Below are positions 36,893 to 47,540 of a stretch of 64,000 bases of DNA, piece after piece (position 1 is the stretch's first letter; the number at the start of each line of letters is the position of its first letter). Source of the stretch: Dolomedes plantarius (taxonomy: Eukaryota > Arthropoda > Arachnida > Araneae > Dolomedidae). The translations under genes and the position numbers were made by a program. The notes under the pieces are model-generated. The model had not been told where the DNA came from. It did no database searches and saw nothing but the letters and a program-made list of their open reading frames with translations. Where the stretch lies: assembly GCA_907164885.2 (NCBI GenBank), contig OU015496.1, positions 181,750,128 to 181,814,127 of the forward strand, read 5' to 3'.

Positions 36893-37908
36893 TTATAAAT
36901 TACTTAAAGCGGGGAAAGCTAACCATGGATGGTCTATTGTATCTACCCCAAACACACTATCATTAAAACTTTTGGATAAAATTAAATATAATACACAAAG
37001 GAACTCATCCAAAGATGCTGCACAATCATTGCATTGGACGGAAAGGACATTTTCTTCCTTTTCATTCAACTTGAGTTCCACACTGTAAGTCTTTTTTGTG
37101 ACATTATGTTCTGGTGTCACCCTTGCATTGACTGTACAGATGTCTCCATCCCTTTTTACCTGAACATATCCTACAGCATTATCTCCATAGCCTTATCGTC
37201 CAAATCTAAGTAAAAGTAACTTTCTAAGTACTAAAGCATTAATTTAAAAATGTGTTTTTAAAACACAAAATTATGGAGTTAGAGGATTGTTTAAAATTAT
37301 TTTGAGTAGTAAACATTTGTTTCTTTGCACCACTTAGTATGTGATTAGTCAAAAGTTTAATTATCATGCATAGTTCAGATTTATTATAATTCCTTTACCA
37401 TTTAAAATACACATATTTCTATGATATGAATGCAGAACACTGAACACATTCGTAAATTTGGTAGTGTTTTTAATTTCTGTCAACTTTTTAATACACAATT
37501 AAAAATACTAAATAATTAAAAATACTAAATATTTAATACACAATTAAAAATACTTGTAATGTTGCAGAGCTAATTAATTCTACAAAATTAAACATGTACT
37601 ATGAATGAATAATAATAGAAGCTGTTTATTAAACTTTTAGAGTACGATATTAATTTAATAATACGCATAAACAATGTGTAACTTTAAAGTTTGTGTAAAG
37701 TACAACGCACGTCAGCGTTCTACAATCTACATTACATAACTAGAATAAAAAAATGCAAACAAATATATACATCCCTCTGAACTTTAAATCCTCGTATTTC
37801 TGCTCCCATAAAACTTGGATTATTTCCCAAAAAGGAAAACACTGCAAATGAATCCATTTTAGGCAGGTTGTCAGATTGCCCTTTTGCAAAACCGGGTAAT
37901 AACGCCAT
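36893..37908 (-). pseudogene. SWIM/YqaJ-family protein, N-terminal half, degenerate
   Basis: Two blocks fit the N-terminal region of arthropod/cnidarian proteins that carry a SWIM finger followed by a YqaJ nuclease. The first, 37908-37740, reads LLPGFAKGQSDNLPKMDSFA and NPSFMGAEIRGFKVQR. The second, about 37195-36893, reads GYGDNAVGYVQVKRDGDICT and then VTPEHNVTKKTYSV and VLSVQCNDCAAS. They are separated by about 500 bp with a plausible GT...AG intron. The SWIM pattern starts (C-x2-C) but the following C-x-H is gone, and no YqaJ nuclease follows. One in-frame TAA lies just before GYGD. The element has lost most of the gene. Confidence 0.65.
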
Positions 37909-38089
37909 GGTAAACAAAACAGAAATAAAACTAAGAATAAAGACAACGATAGAATATAATTTTAAAAAAAGGGGGAATAAACAATAGCCACAAACTAAAA
38001 TTAGAAAAATTAAACCAAATTAGAAAAGAAATATGATTTTAAAATGTTAGTTTAAGAGGAGGAAACGTAGAATCTCGCGCTAGACAAAT

Positions 38090-38146
38090 GTAAACATTGA
38101 AGCATGGTGCATAGTGACGTCAGAACCAATCACGTAGCGTTTTGAG
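38090..38146 (-). promoter_or_regulatory. right subterminal promoter-like block with TGACGTCA
   Basis: Read on the minus strand: CTCAAAACGCTAC, TGACGTCAC (core at 38115-38122), ATGCACCATGC, and TGTTTAC. It stands about 180 bases upstream of the SWIM-family start codon and mirrors the left block, so both genes appear to use the same promoter sequence. Confidence 0.6.
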
Positions 38147-38313
38147 GTCACATGATTTTTCAACACTTTTCGCTTATTTTAAATTTAAAATTCTTATTAT
38201 TTAGATCTATATATACGTTTTAATTGATGTTTTCGAACAATTTGATAACCAATCTGTTAATAAAAAATAGAAATGAGCATTTTCCCCACATGTGCAAATT
38301 CCTCATTGATGTA

Positions 38314-38346
<33 letters not shown>

Positions 38347-38972
38347 AGAAAATCGTAAAGGATAATTTTATAGACAAAATAATGTAGAAGAAAATATTCA
38401 AATTAAATCTAATATAAAGAATACTAAAGAATAAAATACAGTTAATATAGTACAGTTTGTAGAACATTTCTTTTACTGTATTTTAATATTTTTTTGGATA
38501 ATGTCCAATCGTCTGCCGCATTAGCAAGCAAAAAAAATATTTTTTGTTTATTTAGTTGTTATGCACGTGACGATAAATTTATTTAAAGTACCAGAAAAAG
38601 AAATCACGTGATCAGCATTTAATAAATTAAATTCTAAAAATTAATCTTTAAAAATTCACCAAAAATCAGGAAATGGAGGTAAAGATTCGAAAAAGATTTC
38701 ATTTTAAAGGAATTTTTATGATCTTTCTCGTGATATAAGTTTTATAACCCTCAAAGTATTATTTTAAAGGCAAACGTAAAAAAGTTAAAAAACAGCTTAA
38801 AAATTTAATTTAAAAAATTTAAGAAGAATTTTTGAAAAATCTTTCTTAGTGCACCCCTACACTATAAGAAGAATCGCCATGCAAAATTTCAGCCCTTTAG
38901 GTCCAGCGGTTTGGTCTGTGCGTTGTATGTCAGTCAGTGAATGAGTCAGTTACGAAACTGTTTTATACTATA

Positions 38973-39273
38973 CTAGCTGAATACCCGTGCTTCGCTACGG
39001 GATACATTTTAGGATAATTACAATAAAAAAGTAATGAAATTGCTTTTTAGAGGATTTTCTTAATAAACAATATATTTTGTTTCTTCATTGGGCGGAACTA
39101 ATATTACCAGGCTCGTCCGCGAACTTACGCGTGAGCCAGCTACGTAAAACTGACCGTGAGAGAAACAATTTTCTGGTAAATGTAAGCCATCATATTTTAA
39201 AGTTTGGCCTTGGGACTTATTTATCGTCTTGGCGAAGCATATTTTGAGAGGAAATTACAGTTTTATATATAGA
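38973..39273 (-). mobile_element. 301-bp Helitron retaining the helicase C-terminus
   Basis: CTAG/hairpin 3' end at 38973 and TCTATATATAAAACTG 5' end at 39273 (both on the minus strand). Everything between is the end of a Helitron helicase gene plus its 3' flank. It abuts the previous Helitron directly. Confidence 0.8.
39060..39236 (-). pseudogene. Helitron Rep/helicase, last 58 codons
   Basis: Open to a TAA stop at 39062-39060. It reads FAKTINKSQGQTLKYDGLHL, PENCFSHGQFYVAGSRVSS and PPNEETKYIVY, which is helicase motifs V/VI of PIF1-like Helitron proteins (T-I-x-K-S-Q-G-Q-T and Y-V-A-x-S-R), including the motif VI arginine. All upstream Rep and helicase sequence is deleted. Confidence 0.88.
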
Positions 39274-39484
39274 TTTGATTTAATATCCAAAAAACTTACT
39301 AATTTGAACTAAATTTTTAAAAATTTCCATCTCAATTAGTCTAGTGGTTAAATTTTATCTTTTACTGTATTTTAATATTTTTTTTGTCAATTAATTTCGT
39401 TGTTACGCACGTGATGCAAAATTAATTTAAAGTATCACAAAAAGAAAAGAAATCTCGTGATCAGCATTTAATAAATTAAATTCA
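39274..39484 (-). repeat. internal Helitron fragment
   Basis: From about 39355 the sequence matches the middle of the Helitron units (GTTACGCACGTGA, then AAATCTCGTGATCAGCATTT and TAATAAATTAAATTC) and ends without termini. Confidence 0.7.
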
Positions 39485-41699
39485 AAACTTTCCTAACATT
39501 TACTGTTTTGGAAGCTAATGTTCTGCTAATTTCCAGTAAAAGCTAAAATCATTTGAAAACCACACACCAGTGTTCCACTCACACGCAACACTATAAAACT
39601 GAATTACAGTACTCTACGTTTATATGGGCATTGAAAATTGTGGTTAGTAGAGGGCAATAGGGACAATCCACGCATTGTCTATAGACACTTGCTATCTTTG
39701 GTTATTATTTGATCCGTAATATCTGCCTCATATGCTGTATGTTTCTAAACGCCATTCCAGAATGAAGAAATCGTGTAGAGGAGGCTTCTGCAACATGTGG
39801 ACAGAGACAGTTGTTTTGTGACAACTGACTGAAGTGGTGTCATCTTTGGCTATTATTTGATCCGTAATATCTGCCTCATATGCCGTATGTTTCTAAACGC
39901 CATTCCCATATGAACCACAGCCTAATTCCTTTAAAATGGAACAAAATGAGTAACTCCAGTTAACCATGTAATCCACTACTGCTACAGGGGCATCAAAATG
40001 TGAGAAAACAGAGTTTAAATCAGCCAAAACTGCAATTATGGTGTACATATGACACCTAACTTCTCCAAAAATCTTTGCCTTTGTGATGAGACTCATAAGT
40101 GATTTTATTTTTGATGAAACACTCTTGCTAACAAATCATGACGATCCTGTGGCTTTTGTCCAACTATTCTTTGCTGTTGTTGTCTGATTTCTTCCAGTCT
40201 CGCTTCTCTTTCCGGGGTAAAGATTCGAAAAATCATTCGGAAAAAGCTGAAAGGTAAACAATACCAAATCAATTTAAAAACTAAATACAGTATAAATAAC
40301 GTACAAAAAATAACAGTATAAATAACACAGTATGAATAAAAAGTACAGGCTGCGGCCAGATATGCTCCGGCCAATAATACAAAAAAAGAATTTTAAAATC
40401 GTAGTAAGCAATGAAAAACATTTTACACACTTCAATAATAGCAAAACAAAACATGATGGTAAAATAGACAGGAAAGTTAAAACAGAAGTAAGAAGTTAAA
40501 TTCTAAAAATATAAATGAGGTATAAATCAGCTATCGATTCTAATCTATGAATCATTTATCAGGACATGAAAAATTTACTACATGTAAAAAAAATTAACCT
40601 TACCTCCATTAATTTCAACACTTCTTGATCTGTGGCTTGTCCAATCATGTGAAATATAATTCTTGACAATAAATCTTGTTAACCTAAACTGTTATTTGTG
40701 TTTTTTTTAATTTAAAAAAGTTATGTTCTCAAAATATGACAATTAAGAAAAAGATATCATCGAGAAAAAATAAATCATGCTACTTAAGAAAGTCATAACA
40801 AAAATTTCTATAAAATTAATCTGCAACTATATTTGACATACAAAATAATGCATATGTAATACATTGCTAACATGTTTTAACATCAAAAATTTCCACAATC
40901 AAAAGCTAAAATTAGTTTAAAACATTAGCTTTAGGATTTTGTGCAGAATGATAGGTGTTTTAGCTAAATTTCATTAAAAATTACTTCAAATTGATCAATT
41001 TATAAAAAAGGTATGCTATTTAAAGTTAAGTTTTTGTTTATTTTTTTGATTTTTAAGTGCTATTTTAGCATTTAGCATAAAAGACCAAAAAAACCTTTAC
41101 AAAATTATTTTTTTCTCAAAGCTAAACACAAATATAAGTATCAGTTGTTTTAAAACACCCCTTTTAAACATTGTTAAGTTTCGAAGTATTATAATAATAA
41201 TTAAAAATATTCCAGAGTTTCAGACAGAAGTATAAAAAGAAAGAATACGCAAAAAAGTAACTAAATTAAACAAAAATTGACAGAATACAGAAAAAGTGAA
41301 CACCGGCAAAAGTAAATAAAACGTTTCCTTGTGCGCATGCGCAGTTCTTATGAATGATTGATTCCAACGCTTAGAGCACCGCGTTGGAAGAACCACATAA
41401 AATTTGTGTTGAAGTATCGTTCTTTAAAATTCAATTAAAAAATTGAAATTTTAAGATAGAGACTTGAAATGAGGTTTATATGAATGAGAAAGCGTTCGGC
41501 TTCCAGATGATGTAAATATTTGCTTTGTAAGATAAAAACTCGAAGAGCATCGATCGTAGATCCTCAAAATTCGCGTAAATTTCTCTAAAAACTGGTTTTA
41601 ATATTTTGATGAAAATATTAGTCTGTTTTAAATTATTTTTAAACAAATGAGGTCTTGTTTGAAAGAGAAATGTCTGAAGTCTTAGATTGTAAAAAGATC
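39485..41699. other. unassigned 2.2-kb stretch, possibly Helitron interior
   Basis: Lies between Helitron pieces. It contains a 65-bp direct repeat (39694-39758 and 39842-39906, period 148) and the ORF at 40105-40374. No similarity I recognise. Confidence 0.5.
40105..40374 (-). CDS. unrecognised ORF, possible captured terminal exon
   Basis: 90 codons. The first half is very hydrophobic (YCVIYTVIFCTLFILYLVFK), one or two membrane segments if translated. The second half is charged: TPEREARLEEIRQQQQRIVG and QDRHDLLARVFHQK. A good acceptor (TTTACCTTTCAG) at 40247-40258 could make 40246-40105 a terminal exon coding only the charged part, with an AATAAA overlapping the stop. Helitrons are known to capture host exons, and this ORF sits between Helitron ends of the same strand. 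I do not recognise the protein; it may be chance. Confidence 0.3.
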   Translation of the reverse strand: MAGAYLAAACTFYSYCVIYTVIFCTLFILYLVFKLIWYCLPFSFFRMIFRIFTPEREARLEEIRQQQQRIVGQKPQDRHDLLARVFHQK

Positions 41700-41893
41700 A
41701 AAATTCTATGATCATTTTTTGCCGAGATATCGTAATCTGAAGTTAAAAAAACATAAAATATCGCACAAAACATAAAATAAAAAATTTTCTAGAATAAAAT
41801 ATAAAATTCGGGCTTCGAGGTGCACCTTCCCATAGTCTGCACTACCCGTGTGCCAAATTTGACGTCTGTAAGTTTCACAGATTCGCCTGGGGA

Positions 41894-41928
<35 letters not shown>

Positions 41929-41957
41929 AACACTCTCTTTTATTAATAAGATATAGA
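41700..41957 (-). mobile_element. 5' end of a second Helitron family
   Basis: On the minus strand it begins TCTATATCTTATTAATAAAA, followed by a (TG)n tract and a block with GTGAAACTTACAGACGTCAA. The start differs from the main family but obeys the TC rule and abuts the next unit's CTAG. The inner limit is not determined and its 3' end was not found. Confidence 0.6.
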
Positions 41958-42738
41958 CTAGCTGAAAACCCGCACTTCGCTACGGAGAACATTCAAATTA
42001 CATACAATGGTCAATGTATGTAATTGATGCCAAAAAAATAAATATATATATTTATAATAAATACGATGATCAATGTATACAATTGATGTAAAACTATATA
42101 TAAATATATATATTTATAAAAAAAATCGTAAGGGATATTTTTAAAGACAAAATAATGTAGATGAAAATATTCAAATTAAATCTAATAGGACTGCTAAAGA
42201 ATATAGTATAGTTAATATAGTACAGTTTGAGGAACATATCTCTTTTACTGTATTTTAATAATTTTTTGGATAATGTCCAATCGTCTGCCGCATTAGCAAG
42301 GAAATAAAATATTTTTTGTTTATTTAGTTGTTATCACGTGACGATAAATTTATTTAAAGTACCAGAAAAAGAAATCACGTGATCGGCATTTAATAAATTA
42401 AATTCTAAAAATTAATCTTTAAAAATTTTTCAGGAAATGGAGGTAAAGGTTCGAAAAAGATTTCATTTTGAAGGAATTTTTATGATCTTTCTTGTGATAT
42501 AAATTTTATAACCCTCAATGTATTATTTTAAATGCAAACGTAAAAAAAGTTTAAAAAACAGCTTAAAAATTTAATTTAAAAAAATCTAAGAAGAATTTTT
42601 GAAAAATCTTTCTTAGTGCACCCCTACACTATTAGAAGAATCGCCATGCAAAATTTCAGCCCTTTAGGTCCAGCGGTTTGGTCTGTGCGTTGTATGTCAG
42701 TCAGTGAGTCAGTTACGGAACTGTTTTATATATATAGA
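41958..42738 (-). mobile_element. Helitron array unit A
   Basis: 781 bp from CTAG (3' end) to the TCTATATATATAAAACAG 5' end on the minus strand. It contains the empty-site sequence used to date the 35305-38304 insertion. It joins unit B with no spacer. Confidence 0.9.
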
Positions 42739-43405
42739 CTAGCTGAAAACCCGCGCTTCGCTACGGAGTACATTCAAATTAAATATAACGGTCAATGTAT
42801 GCAATTAATGCCAAAATATATATATATATTTATAATAAATGCGACGATCAATGTATACAATTGATGTAAAATATATATATATATGTATATTTATAAAAAA
42901 ATCGTAAGGGATATTTATTTTTTTTGGATAATATCCAATCGTCTGCTGCATTAGAAAGAAAAAGAATATCATTTTTGTCTATTTAGTTGTTACGCACGTG
43001 ACGATAAATTTATTGAAAGTACCAGAAAAAGAAATCACGTGATCAGCATTTAATAAATTAAATTCTAAAAAATAATCTTTAAAAATTCACCAAAAATCAG
43101 GAAATGGAGGTAAAAATTCGAAAAAAATTTCATTTTGAAGGAATTTTTATGATCTTTCTCGTGATATAAATTTTATAACCCTCAATGTATTATTTTAAAT
43201 GCAAACGTAAAAAAAGTTAAACAGCTTAAAAATTTAATTTTAAAAAATCTAAGAAGAATTTTTGAAAAATCTTTCTTAGTGCACCCCTACACTATTAGAA
43301 GAATCACCATGCAAAATTTCAGCCCTTTAGGTCCAGCGGTTTGGTCTGTGCGTTGTATGTCAGTCAGTGAATGAATGAATCAGTCAGTTACGGAACTGTT
43401 AGATA
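42739..43405 (-). mobile_element. Helitron array unit B
   Basis: 667 bp, same family. The 5' terminus is shortened (AACTGTT followed by AGATA) at the junction with unit C. Confidence 0.9.
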
Positions 43406-43478
43406 CTAGCTGAAAACCCGCGCTTCGCTACGGAGTACATTCAAATTAAATACAACGGTCAATGTATGCAATTAATGC

Positions 43479-43521
<43 letters not shown>

Positions 43522-44058
43522 AAAAAATCGTAAGGGATATTTATTTTTTTGAATAATATCCAATCGTCTGCTGCATTAGAAAGAAAAAGAATATCATTTT
43601 TGTCTATTTAGTTGTTATGCACGTGACGATAAATTTATTTAAAGTACCAGAAAAAGAAATCACGTGATCAACATTTAATAAATAAAATTCTAGAAATTAA
43701 TCTTTAAAAATTCACCAAAAATCAGAAAATCAAGGTAAAGGTTCGAAAAAGATTTCATTTTGAAGGAATTTTTATGATCTTTCTCGTGATATAAATTTTA
43801 TAATCCGCAATGTATTATTTTAAATGCAAACGTAAAAAACGTTTAAAAAACAGCTTAAAAATTTAATTTAAAAAAATCTAAGAAGAATTTTAGAAAAATC
43901 TTTCTTAGTGCACCCCTACACTATTAGAAGAATCGCCATGTAAAATTTCAGCCCTTTAGGTCCAGCGGTTTGGTCTGTGCGTTGTATGTCAGTCAGTCAG
44001 TGAATGAATGAATGAATGAATGAGTCAGTTACGGAACTGTTTTATATATATAGATAGA
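43406..44058 (-). mobile_element. Helitron array unit C
   Basis: 653 bp with a longer (AT)n tract near the 3' side and lacking the second TACAATTGATGT block. Intact 5' TC end. Confidence 0.9.
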
Positions 44059-44138
44059 CTAGCTGAAAACCCGCGCTTCGCTACGGAGTACATTGCAATT
44101 AAATACAACGGTCAATGTATGCAATTAATTCCAAAAAA

Positions 44139-44169
<31 letters not shown>

Positions 44170-44704
44170 ATAAATACGACGATCAATGTATACAATTGAT
44201 GTAAAAAAAACATTTATAAAAAAATCGTAAGGGATATTTTTATAGACAAAATAAAGTCCAATCGTCTGCCGCATTAGCAAGAAAAAAATATTTTTTTGTC
44301 TATTATTTTTTGCACGTGACGATAAATTTATTTAAAGTACCAGAAAAAGAAATCACGTGATTAATCTTTAAAAATTCACCAAAAATCAGGAAATGGAGGT
44401 AAAAATTCGAAAAAAATTTCATTTTGAAGGAATTTTTATGATCTTTCTTGTGATATAAATTTTATAACCCTCAATGTATTATTTTAAATGCAAACGTAAA
44501 AAAAGTTTAAAAAACAGCTTAAAAATTTAATTTAAAAAAATCTAAGAAGAATTTTTGAAAAATCTTTCTTAGTGCACCCCTACACTATTAGAAGAATCGC
44601 CTTGCAAAATTTCAGCCCTTTAGGTCCAGCGGTTTGGTCTGTGCGTTGTATGTCAGTCAGTGAATGAATGAATCAGTCAGTTACGGAACTGTTTTATATA
44701 TATA

Positions 44705-46333
44705 CAGTGGCTCCCAAAAGTGTTCGTACACTTACGATTTTCAATGAAATAGGGGTCTATCCATTGATTAAAATAAAAATTTCAGAATGGGTATTTAATA
44801 ATAAGATCTATAATCTATTCTTAACAAAACTACATGAAATATTTTGAAAACATAGTAAAACTTTATTTTTAAAAAACCAATAATCCAAAAGTAACAAAAA
44901 CTTTATCTCTCAAAAGTCATCGTACACTTGTAAAAAATCTCTACATATTAGTAAATATTCTAATTTTTCGTTAAATTAATATTTAGTAGGATATCCTTTA
45001 GCATCCACAACAGCTTTTAAACGTCTGGGAATAGATTGCTTTAGTTCTTTTGTAGTTTTTGCATCAATGTTCATCCATTCTTCCATCATAATTGTTTTTA
45101 GTTCGCTTTTCGTGTGAATGTCGTGTTTTCGTACTCGAACTTCCAGTTCTCTCCAAATATGTTCTATTGGGTTTAAATCTGGCGATTGAGGTGGTGTTTT
45201 CAAAACTTGTGGACAATTATAGAGACACCAGATGCGAACGTTGAGAGCCGTGTGCTTAGGATCGTTATCTCCCAATAATTCCAATACCCAAATTTTGAGC
45301 TGATAATTTTAAATTGTCTCTTAAAATATTTATAAAAACAGCATGATCCATTATGCCATCAATCAATACCAAATTTCCTAGTCCTGATGCTGACATGCAC
45401 CCCCACACAAGGATACCTCCACCGGCATGCTTAACTGTTCCTACTAAGTTCTTGGGATTAAGTTCCTCATTTTTTTCTTCTCCATACAGTTATACGCCCA
45501 TCAGCACCAAAAATGTTCATCGGCAAATAAGACATTATTCCAATAGGTTTGGGGCTTATTTATCATTGATAGTGCTAAGGGAAGCCTAAACTTTCTGTTT
45601 TTCTCACTCACAAAAATTTTTCTATGGGCAGAACACCCATGTAATCCAGCTGTTCTGAGAACTCGTCAAAAAATTTCAGGTGAAATTGAAGTAGAAAATG
45701 TTTCATTGAATTCTGTAGAAACTTTTACAGCACTTTTCAAATTTTCTAATTTTAAATCTCTGATCACGTTTTGTTAACTTTGCCGGACGGCCTTTTCTTA
45801 CCTTGTTTTCGATCCAATTTTCTTCTTTAAAGCGTTTTTTCACATACTGCACAGTAGAATGGGATAAATTAAGTAATTTAGCAATATTTCGAACTGATTA
45901 ACCACTACTATGATGAAAAATAATCAATTTTCGAATGCTGTTTATTGTTTCTTTACGACTACGAGCCATTTTTAAATAATAAATAGAATATTACAGAGTA
46001 GGCAAGCAAAAATTAAAGCCAAACGATATTTTAAATGCTACCAAAATTCAAAAATAAAAATAAAGCGCAAGACAATAATTTTAATTATGAATTTATCCGA
46101 AAATATTTCAGTGTACGATGACTTTTGTGAGATAAAGTTTTTGTTACTTTTTGATTACTGGTTTCTTAAAAATAAAGTTTTACTATGTTTTCAAAATATT
46201 TCATGTAGTTTTGTTAAGAATAGATTATAGATCTTATTATTAAATACCCATTCTGAAATATTCATTTTAATTAATGGATAGACCCCTATTTCATTGAAAT
46301 TCGTAAGTGTACGAACACTTTTGGAAGCCACTG
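44705..46333 (-). mobile_element. Tc1-like element with about 230-bp inverted repeats
   Basis: 1,629 bp flanked by TA. The ends start CAGTGGCTCCCAAAAGTGTT and CAGTGGCTTCCAAAAGTGTT (inward from the right). The inverted repeats extend about 230 bp, to the ATCGTACACTG/GTACACTTG region. Confidence 0.94.
44976..45969 (-). pseudogene. Tc1 transposase, broken
   Basis: Begins MARSRKETINSIRKLIIFHH at 45969, then the helix-turn-helix with NIAKLLNLSHSTVQYVKKRF and the GRPAKLTKRDQ linker. The C-terminal part, 45284-44976, reads LLGDNDPKHTALNV with the second catalytic aspartate, and QSPDLNPIEHIWRELE with the catalytic glutamate, 34 residues later (DD34E). A TAA interrupts the N-terminal helix region and further frame changes lie around 45300-45700, so it is inactive. 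Confidence 0.9.
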
Positions 46334-46418
46334 TAGATTATACATAAACACACTTACACATTGATATAATTTGTACATCATCGTGCTTATTTCCTTACAC
46401 ACACGCTCACACAGTCAG

Positions 46419-46464
<46 letters not shown>

Positions 46465-46466
<2 letters not shown>

Positions 46467-47050
46467 TGCTGGCCATTAAAATTGCAACATCAGGAAGGAG
46501 GGATGATACAAACGTCAAATTAACATGACAGGAAGAAGATGCTGAGATATGCAAATTATTAGCATTTAAGTACAATCGAACTACGCAGGAGGGAGAATCG
46601 GGATCTCAAACTCTGTATAAAAGGAAAGTTACGCAGAGGGTTTCTCGTTCGGAAATCGCATTTGAATGTTGGTTGTTTGTGAGCAGATCGTGTTATCCCT
46701 CGTATAAGAAGGAGAAACGGATACCAGTACGTGTCGGAATTCGATAGCGGCAGGATCGTGGCCTATCGAGAGTGCGGTTTATCGTTCCGCGATATTGATT
46801 CTCGCATTGGTCGGAATTCAACGACCGTCATGCGAATATGGGATCGATGGGTTCAGGAGGGTCATACTGAACGCCATGCAGGATCTCAACGGCCTCCCGC
46901 CACTAACGCCCGAGAGGACAGACATGGTGTCAGGATCGTACAGCCACATCAAGGACCTTGAGTCAAGAAAGGGGCTTGTTTGCAGCAGGGTAAGTATCCG
47001 CACGGGCAGTGCGACGACGTCTGGAACAACACGGACTGTCTGCAAGGCAA
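46465..47050 (+). mobile_element. Tc1-like element, 3'-truncated
   Basis: Left end TACTGCTGGCCATTAAAATT after an (AT)n tract, similar to the complete element at 52802. Similarity stops near 47047 inside the transposase, and no right end was found. Confidence 0.85.
46731..47047 (+). pseudogene. Tc1 transposase N-terminal fragment
   Basis: SEFDSGRIVAYRECGLSFRD, then IGRNSTTVMRIWDRWVQEGH and the RPPATNAREDRH linker form the paired helix-turn-helix domain. It is closely related to the copy at 53538-53927. After the linker the frame shifts (a further stretch is recognisable to 47047), and the DDE domain is absent. Confidence 0.88.
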
Positions 47051-47540
47051 CCATTATTGCGGCTATTTCATATAGCCATTTGTATCATATGCAATACTTG
47101 TAACTGAACACCTTTTTCCTATTACCATATTTTTATCAGGTATTTGAATTTTTACATTACTCCCAGTTTCTCATACTTTCCTATTAAAAAACTGTAAAAC
47201 ACGTTATTTTAAAATTTTCTTGCTTATTATTTCATTGGTCTTTATAGAAAAACGTTGCTGGGGTCAAAGCGACTTAACATGTTCTCACAACACCCCACTT
47301 TTGTGAACTATTAGAATAATAAACAAAACCTTTTACCTCACAGTGACACCAAGGAACTCTGAGTCCTCCAATACATATTCCCATAAGTATTAAATACACG
47401 ATCACCACATTTTTGTCATCAAGGGATGTAATTCTTAGCAATTTACTGCTGTGAATTTGGGCAATTTTGCTTTTGAGTACCGTTTATAAATGTATGTAGT
47501 TTTGTAATGAAATTTTTACTTTATACATCCATATTATATA
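47051..47540. other. intergenic, no recognised content
   Basis: No gene or repeat ends were recognised. Confidence 0.6.

Larger units (their letters stand above)
35305..38304. mobile_element. 3,000-bp DNA element with THAP and SWIM-family gene remnants
   Basis: Perfect 13-bp inverted ends GAGGAATTTGCAC, flanked by AT on both sides. Sister Helitron units at 42 and 44 kb show the unoccupied site TATACAATTGATGTAA, so this is an insertion with a 2-bp AT duplication. Two genes point inward from the ends. The inverted subterminal blocks (35443-35510, 38090-38146) lie 138 and 158 bp from the termini. I cannot place it in a named superfamily: TTAA, TA and 8-bp targets are all excluded by the empty site. 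The gene content suggests an internally deleted derivative of a larger element. Confidence 0.8.
35182..38972 (-). mobile_element. non-autonomous Helitron split by a 3-kb insertion
   Basis: The 3' end (CTAG, then the hairpin region) is at 35182 and the AAAACAG-type 5' end at about 38970. The outer parts (35182-35302, 38307-38972) align with the Helitron at 16708 and the array at 42-46 kb. The terminal TC is replaced by TATAG-like bases where the next Helitron abuts. Confidence 0.88.
44059..46337 (-). mobile_element. Helitron array unit D, carrying a Tc1 insertion
   Basis: The Helitron body is 44059-44704. Its last bases TAGA are at 46334-46337, beyond the Tc1 element. The Helitron 5' terminus is thus split within four bases of its end. 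Confidence 0.88.

Noticed and set aside
35305..38304. Assignment of the THAP element to P or Kolobok
   Set aside because: The empty site gives a 2-bp AT duplication, not the 8 bp of P elements or TTAA of Kolobok, and no matching transposase catalytic region was seen.
45353..45589. Plus-strand 78-codon ORF
   Set aside because: Antisense shadow of the Tc1 transposase at 44976-45969.
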